A stretch of DNA of 64,000 nt, from NCBI GenBank assembly GCA_947053545.1, contig CAMRSY010000005.1:1-64000 (forward strand). The letters are read 5' to 3'. The notes below the pieces were generated by a model. That model saw only the letters and a list, made by a program, of their open reading frames with translations, was not told where the DNA came from and made no database searches. Origin of the DNA: an uncultured Clostridia bacterium (GTDB taxonomy: Bacteria; Bacillota; Clostridia; Christensenellales; Borkfalkiaceae). The translations under genes and the position numbers were made by a program. Below are positions 35,333 to 43,121 of the stretch, piece after piece (position 1 is the stretch's first letter; every line of letters starts with the position of its first letter).

Positions 35333-36028
35333 TTATTCCAAATATAAAATAGTTTCGTCAAATTTTGTCTTGTTTAGGTAGCGCGTAAGTATGCGCGCTC
35401 TTGTAAATTTAAGCGCGCCAAAGGGACAGTTTGCAACGCACTTTAAACACCGTTGGCATTTTTTATTTGTCTTGCCGCGTTCTATTGCTCCGTACGGGCA
35501 ATTCTTAACGCATAAATTGCAGTTTTCGCATTTGTCCGTCCGCCGTATCTTTACAATCAACCTGCTTCTCAGCGCAGGCAAAAAACCTGCAAACGGAGTT
35601 TTTTTGCGTTTAGGTATTGTAACGGGAACGGGCTTTACAATTTTATCAATAAAATTGTACGGTACATTTACGGGGTCGTTATACCCGCATAGATAACTGT
35701 GCCCCGCAGGTATGTACGCCGCGGCTGTTATTCTTGCAGTTATAAGCTTTGCCGCTTCGTAAACGGCGTTGCCTGCGTTCGCCTTGCCGTAGGTTGCCGC
35801 CAGCGCAACGTTTTCGGCTTTTATATTCTTGAAAAGTCTTTTAATAAAAGCAGGGTAACTTTGGCAATGGACGGGGAAAACTATTACCGCAGTGCCGTAG
35901 CTTTCGTTTAAAATTTTGTCGTAGTTGGTTTTGGTAAGTTCGATTAGGTTAAATTGCGTTTTCAATGCGATATCTTCGGCGACTTTTCTGCTGTTGCCCG
36001 TACAGGAAAAGTAAATTACGCAGTTCAT
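35333..36028 (-). CDS. EFR1-type flavodoxin/ferredoxin protein
   Basis: A 231-residue fusion. The N-terminal 130 residues are flavodoxin-like (IYFSCTGNSRKVAEDIA, the FMN phosphate loop). The C-terminal part has two four-Cys clusters, Cys167/170/173/177 (CENCNLCVKNCP) and Cys191/194/197/201 (CQRCLKCVANCP), for two [4Fe-4S] centres. Such proteins pass electrons to a partner enzyme. It overlaps the PP-loop gene by 4 nt, so that enzyme is the likely partner; this is inference. Confidence 0.88.
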   Translation of the reverse strand: MNCVIYFSCTGNSRKVAEDIALKTQFNLIELTKTNYDKILNESYGTAVIVFPVHCQSYPAFIKRLFKNIKAENVALAATYGKANAGNAVYEAAKLITARITAAAYIPAGHSYLCGYNDPVNVPYNFIDKIVKPVPVTIPKRKKTPFAGFLPALRSRLIVKIRRTDKCENCNLCVKNCPYGAIERGKTNKKCQRCLKCVANCPFGALKFTRARILTRYLNKTKFDETILYLE

Positions 36029-37413
36029 TCCTCAAAAAACTCCCGTATTATTCGGCATTCGGGTATTTCGGTAAGCGAAAAGCCCAATGTGTTTTCTATC
36101 TCGTAAACGGCTTGCTCGCGCGATATATTTTTGTCGCGGCTGGCAAGAGAAATTTCAATTGCGCTGAAAGGTATCATAGCGCTTTGCATATTGTAAAATC
36201 TTATAAATTGGCTGTATTCTTTGCAACGCTCTATTTTACAGCTTGTGTGCAAGCCCTTGCCGCTGTCCTCAGGCGCAACCCACCCGCAATTTTGCGTTAG
36301 TTCGTCTTTTATTTTAGTCCAATCGTATTTGCCGCCGCTTATCCTGTCAAAGTCCACCTGTACAAACGCGGGTATATTGCCGCTACGCGAAGAACGGCGT
36401 ATACTTCTCTTCAACGGTTTTACTATTTCGGGCACGGTATGTATGGCGTTTGTAACGTTTTCAACCAATTCGTTTCTGTAATTGCTACGCTTGATAATGG
36501 CGTTTGTGCCAAAGGCAAGCTGTTTCATAGTAGTAAGAGTGTGAAACTGCCCGCGCCTCAACGGCGGACGAAAACTCAACAATCTGCCAAGATTTATTAA
36601 AAAATTCAGTTTCTTATTGTCGGGAAATTTATATACAAATTCGGGCGCCATACGGTTGAAATACAGCCCCGCAAGTTGCGCCGGCTCGTTGCCCGCAACA
36701 AAGTAGGGTACTTTCTCTTCCACAAGCAAAGGGTAAAAGAGTACGTAGGCAAGGGAGGGGCAGGCGCAGGTGTTGCCGTTTAAGCGGTAAAGCTCGCGGT
36801 AAATTTTTCGCATATCCTCCTTTTGTACCGAGCGGGTAACAAACTCCACGCCGTCCAAAAGTTTTTTTGCGTTGGCAATGCTTTTTAGCGCGCTGTCCGA
36901 AGCGTAAGGTATCTCCCAGGTAAGCGCAAGCACACGCAGGTTCTTTATCTTTGAAAGATAATATAAAAGATAGGTGGAATCTTTTCCGCCCGTATAGAAC
37001 ACCGCAACGTCGAAGCGCGATTTTTTGCTGTGCGGAATTTCGTCTATTACGGGAACGACGCTCCTCAAAGCCGCGGTTTTTTCGGAATGTTCGCACATAG
37101 GGCAAAGTCCGTTTTTATCAAATTGCAAGCCGGGAATAATAAAATCGTTGGCGCTGCAATTTTTGCAAAATACAGCCTCTTTGAGATTTACAGGTGGAAG
37201 CGCGGGAAGCCTTTCGTCTACCGCGCCCTCGCAAATTACCTTGCCGAGTATCTTTACTTGCTTTTCGCTCAGTTCGCAGGGCAATAATTTTATTATTCTC
37301 TCTTGCCGCGCACTCAATTTTATAACGTTTTTATTCAGCTTGTCGCCGCTGCGTATGCCGTGATATACAAGTTTGCCGTTTAATAGTTTCCACCTGAATT
37401 GTAAATAGTACAT
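36025..37413 (-). CDS. PP-loop ATPase with zinc-ribbon, WbpG/PseA-like
   Basis: A 462-residue protein. Residues 83-107 hold a Cys4 ribbon (CKNC...CPMC around FDKNGLC), and the PP-loop TGGKDSTYLLYYLSKIK starts at 141. This order, ribbon then PP-loop, is that of N-acetyl-sugar amidotransferases (WbpG, PseA), which adenylate a substrate before nitrogen transfer. The N-terminal 80 residues and the 200-residue C-terminus (with HTSCKIERCKEY) are unfamiliar. The ATG at 37413 is chosen because the longer frame runs into ilvE. The substrate is unknown. Confidence 0.72.
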   Translation of the reverse strand: MYYLQFRWKLLNGKLVYHGIRSGDKLNKNVIKLSARQERIIKLLPCELSEKQVKILGKVICEGAVDERLPALPPVNLKEAVFCKNCSANDFIIPGLQFDKNGLCPMCEHSEKTAALRSVVPVIDEIPHSKKSRFDVAVFYTGGKDSTYLLYYLSKIKNLRVLALTWEIPYASDSALKSIANAKKLLDGVEFVTRSVQKEDMRKIYRELYRLNGNTCACPSLAYVLFYPLLVEEKVPYFVAGNEPAQLAGLYFNRMAPEFVYKFPDNKKLNFLINLGRLLSFRPPLRRGQFHTLTTMKQLAFGTNAIIKRSNYRNELVENVTNAIHTVPEIVKPLKRSIRRSSRSGNIPAFVQVDFDRISGGKYDWTKIKDELTQNCGWVAPEDSGKGLHTSCKIERCKEYSQFIRFYNMQSAMIPFSAIEISLASRDKNISREQAVYEIENTLGFSLTEIPECRIIREFFEE

Positions 37414-37454
37414 AAGCTTAAAAACGGGCGGAAATACATTCTCCGCCCATAAAA

Positions 37455-38489
37455 TTATTTTATTTCGTACAGCCAGCCTGCGGGCGCAGAAATCTTGCCC
37501 ATCTGAATACCTGTAAGAGTGTCGTAAAGCTGTTTCGTAACTTTGCCCATCTCGTTCATTCCCGAAGCGAAACAAATTTCTTTGCCGTGGTTTACAACTT
37601 TTCCTACAGGCGAAATTACCGCAGCAGTGCCGCAAAGTCCGCATTCGGTAAAGTCGCTAAGTTCTGCAAGCTCTACGGGTCGGTGCTCAACCGTCAAACC
37701 GAGATATTTTTCGGCGACGTAACAAAGTGAGCGGCGGGTGATGGAAGGCAATATGCTGTCCGATTTGGGCGTTACAACCCTGCCGTCCTTGGTAACAAAC
37801 AAAAAGTTTGCACCGCCTGTTTCTTCTATAAACGTGCGCGTGCCTGCGTCGAGGTACATATTTTCGTCAAAGCCCTGTTTGTGCGCGTCAACTATGGCGT
37901 GCAGGCTCATAGCATAGTTAAGTCCCGCTTTTATGTGCCCCGTACCGTGCGGCGCCGCCCTGTCGAAATCGCACACGCGGATAGTCAACGGCTTAACTCC
38001 GCCTTTAAAGTACGGACCTACCGGGGTTGCAAACAGCCTGAATTGATATTCGTCCGCAGGTTTTACGCCTATTACGGGTGAAGAGCCGAACATATATGGG
38101 CGAAGATAAAGCGTTGCGCCGCTGCCGTATGGAGGGACATAATCGCGGTTGGCGGCGACAACCTGTTCCACAGCTTTTATAAACATACCGTCGGGCAGTA
38201 AAGGCATTTCCAGCCGCGCCGCCGACTCTGCCATACGCTCTGCGTTCAGGTCGGGGCGGAAGGTAACAATCCGTCCGTCTTGCGTGGCGTAAGCTTTCAG
38301 CCCTTCGAAAGCCGTCTGAGCATACTGCAAAACGCCCGCACACTCGGAAATTACTATTTTATCATCCTCGGTAAGTCCGCCGTCGTTCCATTTGCCTCCC
38401 TTGTATTCCGCAACAAAGCGGTAAGGGGTTTTTATATATCCGAAGCCTAAGGAACTCCAATTTAAATCAGCCGCCATAAAATCAACCAT
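37455..38489 (-). CDS. ilvE: branched-chain amino acid aminotransferase
   Basis: A 344-residue fold-type IV PLP enzyme that interconverts Leu, Ile and Val with their 2-oxo acids. GHIKAGLNYAMSLHA carries the PLP Lys, with ETGGANFLFV and ECGLCGTAAVISPVG as family motifs. No clear ribosome site precedes ATG 38489; a second ATG four codons in is an alternative. The PP-loop gene follows 41 nt later on the same strand, probably in the same transcript. No T-box leader is present. Confidence 0.94.
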   Translation of the reverse strand: MVDFMAADLNWSSLGFGYIKTPYRFVAEYKGGKWNDGGLTEDDKIVISECAGVLQYAQTAFEGLKAYATQDGRIVTFRPDLNAERMAESAARLEMPLLPDGMFIKAVEQVVAANRDYVPPYGSGATLYLRPYMFGSSPVIGVKPADEYQFRLFATPVGPYFKGGVKPLTIRVCDFDRAAPHGTGHIKAGLNYAMSLHAIVDAHKQGFDENMYLDAGTRTFIEETGGANFLFVTKDGRVVTPKSDSILPSITRRSLCYVAEKYLGLTVEHRPVELAELSDFTECGLCGTAAVISPVGKVVNHGKEICFASGMNEMGKVTKQLYDTLTGIQMGKISAPAGWLYEIK

Positions 38490-38509
38490 TACTAACAGTA
38501 TTTTCTATA

Positions 38510-38538
38510 ATTATATATCCGTACGGCCGTAAAGTCAA
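38510..38538 (-). promoter_or_regulatory. ilvE promoter
   Basis: On the minus strand TTGACT (38533-38538), a 17-bp spacer and TATAAT (38510-38515) give a start near 38503 and a leader of about 14 nt. Confidence 0.78.
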
Positions 38539-38542
38539 ATAA

Positions 38543-38571
38543 TTGACAAAATACTTTGGCGGTGATAAAAT
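38543..38571 (+). promoter_or_regulatory. recX promoter with near-leaderless start
   Basis: A consensus TTGACA (38543-38548), a 17-bp spacer and extended -10 TGATAAAAT (hexamer 38566-38571) predict +1 near 38578, only 3 nt before ATG 38581. Its -35 box is 4 bp from the ilvE -35 box. Confidence 0.72.
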
Positions 38572-38580
38572 TTATACGCT

Positions 38581-39195
38581 ATGTCGCAAATTACTTCGAT
38601 TGAACCGCAGATTAAAGATAAAACGCGTTGCAGCGTGTTTATCGACGGCAGGTTTTACTGCGGAATAAAGCTTGAGGTTGCGGTTAAATACCGCCTTAAA
38701 GCGGGAATGGAAATCGATAAAACCGAGCTTGATAAAATTCAGCTTGAAACCGAAAAGGTGCAGGCTACCGAAAAGGCGCTTACGCATATTTCGGCAAGTA
38801 TGAAAACCGAAAAACAGCTTCGCGATTTTCTCTTTAAAAAGGGTTACGTTGAAGCAGTAGTCGATTACGTTATTGAAAAAATGCATTATTACGGCTACGT
38901 CAACGATGCAGAATACTGTAAGGCATACGTCGGCGGAATTTCAAATAAAAGCAGGCGCGCAATAGAAATCGAACTATTGAAGCGCGGAGTTGAAAAATCG
39001 GTCGTAGAGCAGGCGCTTGAAGATTATGAAGACGACGATAAACAGATTTTACTGCTTTTACAGAAGAATTTAAGAGGCAAACAACTCACCAAAGAAAACG
39101 TTTATAAGGCTTGCCGCTACCTTGTATCCAAAGGTTACGAATACGACGCGGTAAAGAGAGCGTGCGGGAGTTTGGAAAACGATGAAGATTATTGA
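38581..39195 (+). CDS. recX: regulatory protein RecX
   Basis: A 204-residue helical-repeat protein: KALTHISASMKTEKQLRDFL, VVDYVIEKMHYYGYVNDAEYCKAYV and AIEIELLKRGVEKSVVEQAL are RecX three-helix repeats. RecX binds RecA filaments and limits recombination. The first 50 residues form a sheet-rich region seen in Firmicutes RecX. There is no ribosome site before the ATG. It overlaps birA by 14 nt. Confidence 0.88.
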   Translation: MSQITSIEPQIKDKTRCSVFIDGRFYCGIKLEVAVKYRLKAGMEIDKTELDKIQLETEKVQATEKALTHISASMKTEKQLRDFLFKKGYVEAVVDYVIEKMHYYGYVNDAEYCKAYVGGISNKSRRAIEIELLKRGVEKSVVEQALEDYEDDDKQILLLLQKNLRGKQLTKENVYKACRYLVSKGYEYDAVKRACGSLENDEDY

Positions 39196-39877
39196 ACTTG
39201 ACGAAATAGACAGTACGAACGAGTACTGCAAAAGGATGAATTTCGAGGAGGACGTCATAGTTGTCGCCGAAAGGCAGGCAAAAGGAAAGGGCACCAACGG
39301 CAGGGGGTTTGTATCAAATAACGGCGGCTTATATCTTTCCGTAATGAAAAGGTACGAAAATTTCGACTTTGCCAATACCTTTTCAATTATGATATGCGCG
39401 TGCGTGGCTGTGTGTAAAACGGTGGAGGCGTACGGATTAAAACCTACGGTAAAGTGGGCAAACGACGTGCTTGTCGGCGGCAAAAAAATTTGCGGTACGC
39501 TTATTGAAAACAGACTGGGCGCGGGCAATATCTGCACCTCTATAGTAGGCATAGGCATTAACGTAAACAATGTTTTGCCGGAAGAACTTAAAGATATAGC
39601 TACGTCGATGTGCGAGCATAAGGGCAAAAAGCTTAATATAACTGCCGTTCGTAACAGACTTATAAAAAATCTGGATAAAAAATACACTGTAAACGACTAT
39701 AAAAAGTACGTCGACTGGTTCGGACAGGAGGTATATCTGGACAGAAACGGAGTGCGTACCTCTGCAATAGCTCTTGACGTTGACGAAGACGGATGCCTTG
39801 TCTGTGAAATTCATGGAAAAACAAAAAAAATCAGCAGTGCTGAAATGAGACTGAGGTTAAAATGCAAATCTATTTAA
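39182..39877 (+). CDS. birA: biotin--[acetyl-CoA-carboxylase] ligase
   Basis: A 231-residue class I biotin protein ligase without the N-terminal helix-turn-helix, so a catalytic enzyme only. The DSTNEYCKRM start, the biotin/ATP loop KGKGTNGRGF (34-43) and VKWANDVLVGGKKICGTLIE are visible, followed by a small SH3-like C-terminal domain. It attaches biotin to carboxylase carriers. It overlaps recX by 14 nt and nnr by 16 nt. Confidence 0.92.
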   Translation: MKIIELDEIDSTNEYCKRMNFEEDVIVVAERQAKGKGTNGRGFVSNNGGLYLSVMKRYENFDFANTFSIMICACVAVCKTVEAYGLKPTVKWANDVLVGGKKICGTLIENRLGAGNICTSIVGIGINVNNVLPEELKDIATSMCEHKGKKLNITAVRNRLIKNLDKKYTVNDYKKYVDWFGQEVYLDRNGVRTSAIALDVDEDGCLVCEIHGKTKKISSAEMRLRLKCKSI

Positions 39878-41295
39878 CAAGCGAACAGGAACGCGAAGCG
39901 GACAAAAACGCAATAAGTTTCGGGTTGCCTTCCGAAGTGCTTATGAAAAGAGCCGGCAGGGCGCTTGCCGACGAGGTTCAGGCGGCGGCGCGCCGACTTA
40001 ACGCAAAAAAAGTGCTTATAGTTTGCGGTACGGGCAATAACGGAGGCGACGGTTATGTTGCCGCCCGCGAACTGTTAGCGCGCGGATTTGCCGTTACCGT
40101 TTACTGTTTCGAGGGAGAGTTGTCTACCGGCTGCAAGCGTGAAAAAAAGCGCTACACGGGTAAGTTTACCCGCACTGTTGCGGGGGAAATTATAGTCGAC
40201 TGCATTTTGGGTACGGGTTTAAACCGCAAATTGCAGGGCGATTACGCAACTGTTGTAAAAAAGATTAACGCTGCCGACGCGTATGTTATTTCCGCCGATA
40301 TACCCAGCGGACTGCACGGTGACAACGGCGCGGTTATGGGCGTTGCGGTGAAGGCGGATATGACGGTTGCCTTCGGTCATCCCAAACTTGGCTGCGTTTT
40401 CGGGGAGGGATTCGATTACTGCGGTAAAATAGTCATTAAAGATATAGGCGTGGTTGCCGATAACGATTGCGCCAAGGCGGCAGAAGATGAAGATATCGCC
40501 GCGTTTTACAAGCCCAGAAAGCGCAATTCGCATAAAAGCGATTACGGTTCGGCGTGTATTATAGGCGGTTCGGAGGAATATTTGGGCGCGCCAGCGCTAG
40601 CAATTTCCACCGCATTAAAGTCGGGTTGCGGCTATGTTTACGCCGTGGTACCTAAAAATATGAAATATTCGCTGGCTGCGGCATATCCCCAGTGTATTTA
40701 TCCCGAAAAGCCCCTTTCCGACGCTTCCGCAATCGCCGTCGGCATGGGTATGGGATGTACGAATGAAACTTACGATACGGTATGCGCATTGTTAAAGTCG
40801 TATAAAGGTAAACTGATAATAGACGCGGACGGATTGAATGCGTTGGCAAAGTTTGGAAAGGATGCGCTGTCGCAGACGAAAGCAAAGGTTCTTTTAACTC
40901 CGCACATAGGCGAAATGTCGCGCCTTTGCGGTCTCTCTTGCGAAGAAATTTTATGCGATCCGGTAAAAGTGGCAAAGGATTTCGCTGCGGAATACAATGT
41001 AACAGTACACCTGAAAAACGCAGTGTCGGTTACAAGCGAAGGTAAAACGTCCACCTTAACGGTGCGCGGCACAAGCGCGCTTGCAAAGGCGGGCAGCGGC
41101 GATTTGCTGGCCGGACTTATTTGCGGAAACGCCGCAAGGGGGCTTTCGGTATACGATGCCGCAGTATGTTCGCAGTACGTTTTAGGGTGCGCCGCCGAGG
41201 TGTGTTCGGAAACGCTGTTCGACGGCGCCGTGGTATATAAAGACCTTGTGGAAAATTTGCATGTTGCGTTAAAACGCTTGACTAAACAAAACTGA
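39862..41295 (+). CDS. nnr: bifunctional NAD(P)H-hydrate repair enzyme Nnr
   Basis: A 477-residue fusion. The N-terminal YjeF_N domain (about 1-210; CGTGNNGGDGYVAARELL) epimerises damaged NAD(P)H hydrate. The C-terminal ribokinase-like domain (about 215-475; KAGSGDLLAGLICG with the catalytic Asp) dehydrates it with ADP. Fusion of the two is the usual bacterial form. The unit ends before the riboswitch; no strong terminator is seen directly after it. Confidence 0.93.
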   Translation: MQIYLTSEQEREADKNAISFGLPSEVLMKRAGRALADEVQAAARRLNAKKVLIVCGTGNNGGDGYVAARELLARGFAVTVYCFEGELSTGCKREKKRYTGKFTRTVAGEIIVDCILGTGLNRKLQGDYATVVKKINAADAYVISADIPSGLHGDNGAVMGVAVKADMTVAFGHPKLGCVFGEGFDYCGKIVIKDIGVVADNDCAKAAEDEDIAAFYKPRKRNSHKSDYGSACIIGGSEEYLGAPALAISTALKSGCGYVYAVVPKNMKYSLAAAYPQCIYPEKPLSDASAIAVGMGMGCTNETYDTVCALLKSYKGKLIIDADGLNALAKFGKDALSQTKAKVLLTPHIGEMSRLCGLSCEEILCDPVKVAKDFAAEYNVTVHLKNAVSVTSEGKTSTLTVRGTSALAKAGSGDLLAGLICGNAARGLSVYDAAVCSQYVLGCAAEVCSETLFDGAVVYKDLVENLHVALKRLTKQN

Positions 41296-41313
41296 AATGA
41301 TATATTAAATTCG

Positions 41314-41407
41314 TTGAAAGGGAGTAGTTTAAGGCAAACTTCGTCATCACGGCTTTTAAGCTCGGAGTTTGACACCGCTATTTAAGTAGGGTAACAAGAC
41401 TTTTAAC
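41314..41407 (+). promoter_or_regulatory. yybP-ykoY manganese riboswitch
   Basis: The leader matches the Mn2+-sensing family feature by feature. The 5' end reads TTGAAAGGGAGTAG (the GGGAGTAG loop), then AAACTTCGTCA, CTCGGAGTTTGACA, a short CTATTTAAGTAG hairpin, and the 3' element AACAAGACTTTTAA. P1 pairs TTGAAAG (41314-41320) with CTTTTAA (41400-41406). The 3' P1 strand is also part of the terminator stem, so Mn2+ binding should block termination and switch the antiporter gene on. Confidence 0.93.
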
Positions 41408-41437
41408 TTAAAGAAATTTAAGTTAAAGGTCTTTTTT
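41397..41437 (+). terminator. riboswitch expression-platform terminator
   Basis: AGACTTTTAACTTAAA (41397-41412) pairs with TTTAAGTTAAAGGTCT (41417-41432) across a GAAA loop, 16 bp with one G-T pair, followed by a T run. Its 5' arm overlaps aptamer P1. Confidence 0.9.
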
Positions 41438-41477
41438 CTATTTATATTTAACAAACTATAATCAGGGGTTAAAGTTT

Positions 41478-42575
41478 ATGGCGTTTTTGTGGATTTTTCT
41501 GTTGCTTCTGGGTTTTGTTCTTCTTGTAAAAGGAGCCGACTTTTTTGTCGACGGAGCGGCGGGTATAGCGGAAAAACTGCACGTATCGACTTTTATAATC
41601 GGTTTAACGGTAGTGGCGCTTGGTACGTCCGCGCCCGAAGCCGCGGTTTCGGTTATAGGCGGAATTAAGGCGTCTATGGGCGATATTACGGGCACGCAGG
41701 TTATTATGGGCAACGTGCTCGGCAGTAATATGCTTAACATTCTGCTTATTTTAGGCATCTCCGCGCTTGTAACTAAATTGCCCGTTGAAAAAAGTTCGCG
41801 TTATATAGAAATACCTTTTCTTATTGTAATAAGTTTCATCTTTCTTCTTCTCGGCGATTTGGGCGGCGGTTTCGCCTGGTACGACGGTTTGATTCTTGTA
41901 ATTTTGTACGCGCTGTTTATGGCTTACACGATAATAATGGCAAAACGTACTAAGCAGACTGCGCTGTTGGAGCAGGGCGCCGCCGACGCGACGGCTATAG
42001 CCGTTGCTCCTCCGCGCGAGGGGTTTAAAGGATTTGTCGATAAAACGAAATCAAAATATTCTCAGTTAAAATCAAAAGTATGGTTTTTAATTCTGATAAC
42101 CGTTGCGGGGCTGGCAATGGTGGTGGGCGGAGCGCAGCTTGTGGTTGATAGCGCGCAGTCAATCGCCGAAGACCTTCTGCATATCCCCACCGACATTGTC
42201 GCGCTTACGGTGGTTGCTTTCGGAACTTCGCTTCCCGAACTTGTCACGTCAGTTTCGGCGGCAAGAAAAGGCGACGTCGGGCTTGCCACGGGTAACATTA
42301 TCGGCAGCAATATCGCAAACATACTGCTTATAGCCGGCTTAGGCTTTATAAGTTCGGGCGGGGTGGGTGCACCGTTCGATATCGCTTCGCTTGCCGACGG
42401 TTATGTTTCCGTACTTGCTGCGGTTTTATTGCTGGGCTTTTCGTTTTTCAACGGCAACAAGCTTGGAAAAGCTGCAGGCATAACTATGCTGCTGGTGCTT
42501 TTCGGCTATTATACCTACCGCATTTGCGCCGCTTGCGGCGTTTGCCCTATGATACAAATTCCCACTTTATTTTAG
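41478..42575 (+). CDS. CaCA-family cation antiporter, probably Mn2+-responsive
   Basis: A 365-residue YrbG-type member of the Ca2+/cation antiporter family with about ten membrane helices in two inverted halves. The alpha repeats are clear: ALGTSAPEAAVS with MGNVLGSNMLNILLI, and AFGTSLPELVTS with TGNIIGSNIANILLI. A cytoplasmic loop of about 50 residues joins the halves. The family exports Ca2+ in exchange for Na+ or H+. The Mn2+ riboswitch upstream suggests manganese export here; this is inference. Confidence 0.9.
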   Translation: MAFLWIFLLLLGFVLLVKGADFFVDGAAGIAEKLHVSTFIIGLTVVALGTSAPEAAVSVIGGIKASMGDITGTQVIMGNVLGSNMLNILLILGISALVTKLPVEKSSRYIEIPFLIVISFIFLLLGDLGGGFAWYDGLILVILYALFMAYTIIMAKRTKQTALLEQGAADATAIAVAPPREGFKGFVDKTKSKYSQLKSKVWFLILITVAGLAMVVGGAQLVVDSAQSIAEDLLHIPTDIVALTVVAFGTSLPELVTSVSAARKGDVGLATGNIIGSNIANILLIAGLGFISSGGVGAPFDIASLADGYVSVLAAVLLLGFSFFNGNKLGKAAGITMLLVLFGYYTYRICAACGVCPMIQIPTLF

Positions 42576-42608
42576 CGTAGTATAAAACCGCGTTTTGCCG
42601 TCAACAAT

Positions 42609-42630
42609 TTATACGCGGGCAAGCGTATAA
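42609..42630. promoter_or_regulatory. perfect palindrome over the mazF -10 element
   Basis: TTATACGC (42609-42616), GGGCAA, GCGTATAA (42623-42630). It overlaps a TATAAT at 42626-42631 upstream of mazF. It may be an operator or a hairpin in a leader; no clear -35 element is found at 17 bp. Confidence 0.5.
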
Positions 42631-42676
42631 TGTAATATACCCGCCCCGAAATCAAATGCAAAACAAGAGGTTTAAA

Positions 42677-43027
42677 ATGACAATAAAACGCGGTGAACTT
42701 TACTATGCCGATTTGTCGCCTGTGGTGGGTAGCGAGCAGGGAGGAGTACGCCCCGTTCTTGTCGTTCAAAACGACGTGGGCAACAAATATTCGCCCACAA
42801 TAATCGCGGCGGCGGTAACAAGTAAAATTAATAAAGCCAAACTGCCCACCCACATAGAATTGCCCATAGGAGATTTCGGATTGCAGAAGGATTCGGTAAT
42901 TCTTTTAGAGCAGATTAGAACTCTCGATAAGCGCAGGCTTAAAGAGCGGATAGGCGAACTACCTGAAGGCACTATGAGCAAAGTTGACAAGGCAATATTA
43001 ATAAGTTTGGGATTTGTAAAACAGTAA
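42677..43027 (+). CDS. MazF/PemK-type endoribonuclease toxin
   Basis: A 116-residue toxin of the EndoA/MazF family: [32 protein letters not shown] and [10 protein letters not shown] are the RNA-binding and catalytic segments. EndoA cuts mRNA at short sites. The ATG at 42677 follows AGAGG. No MazE-like antitoxin gene lies within 100 nt upstream or downstream, unlike the usual pair. In Firmicutes ndoA often lies near alr; here it stands alone. Confidence 0.9.
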   Translation: MTIKRGELYYADLSPVVGSEQGGVRPVLVVQNDVGNKYSPTIIAAAVTSKINKAKLPTHIELPIGDFGLQKDSVILLEQIRTLDKRRLKERIGELPEGTMSKVDKAILISLGFVKQ

Positions 43028-43032
43028 AAATC

Positions 43033-43063
43033 AGCGTAGCATACAAATGCTACGCTTTTTTTA
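43033..43063 (+). terminator. terminator after mazF
   Basis: AGCGTAGCAT (43033-43042) pairs with ATGCTACGCT (43047-43056), loop ACAA, followed by seven T. Confidence 0.92.
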
Positions 43064-43086
43064 TGCGCAAATTTGCGTTTAAACAC

Positions 43087-43115
43087 TTTAAAAGTAGCAT
43101 AAGGTGTGGTATAAT
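43087..43115 (+). promoter_or_regulatory. lspA promoter, predicted leaderless
   Basis: TTTAAA (43087-43092), a 17-bp spacer and an extended -10 TGGTATAAT (hexamer 43110-43115) put +1 at 43122, the A of the ATG. The TATAATAAAAATATG junction is identical to that at 2454-2468. Confidence 0.65.
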
Positions 43116-43121
43116 AAAAAT

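Noticed and set aside
38490..38540. T-box leader for ilvE
   Set aside because: Only about 14 nt separate the predicted start from the ATG; there is no room for a T-box.
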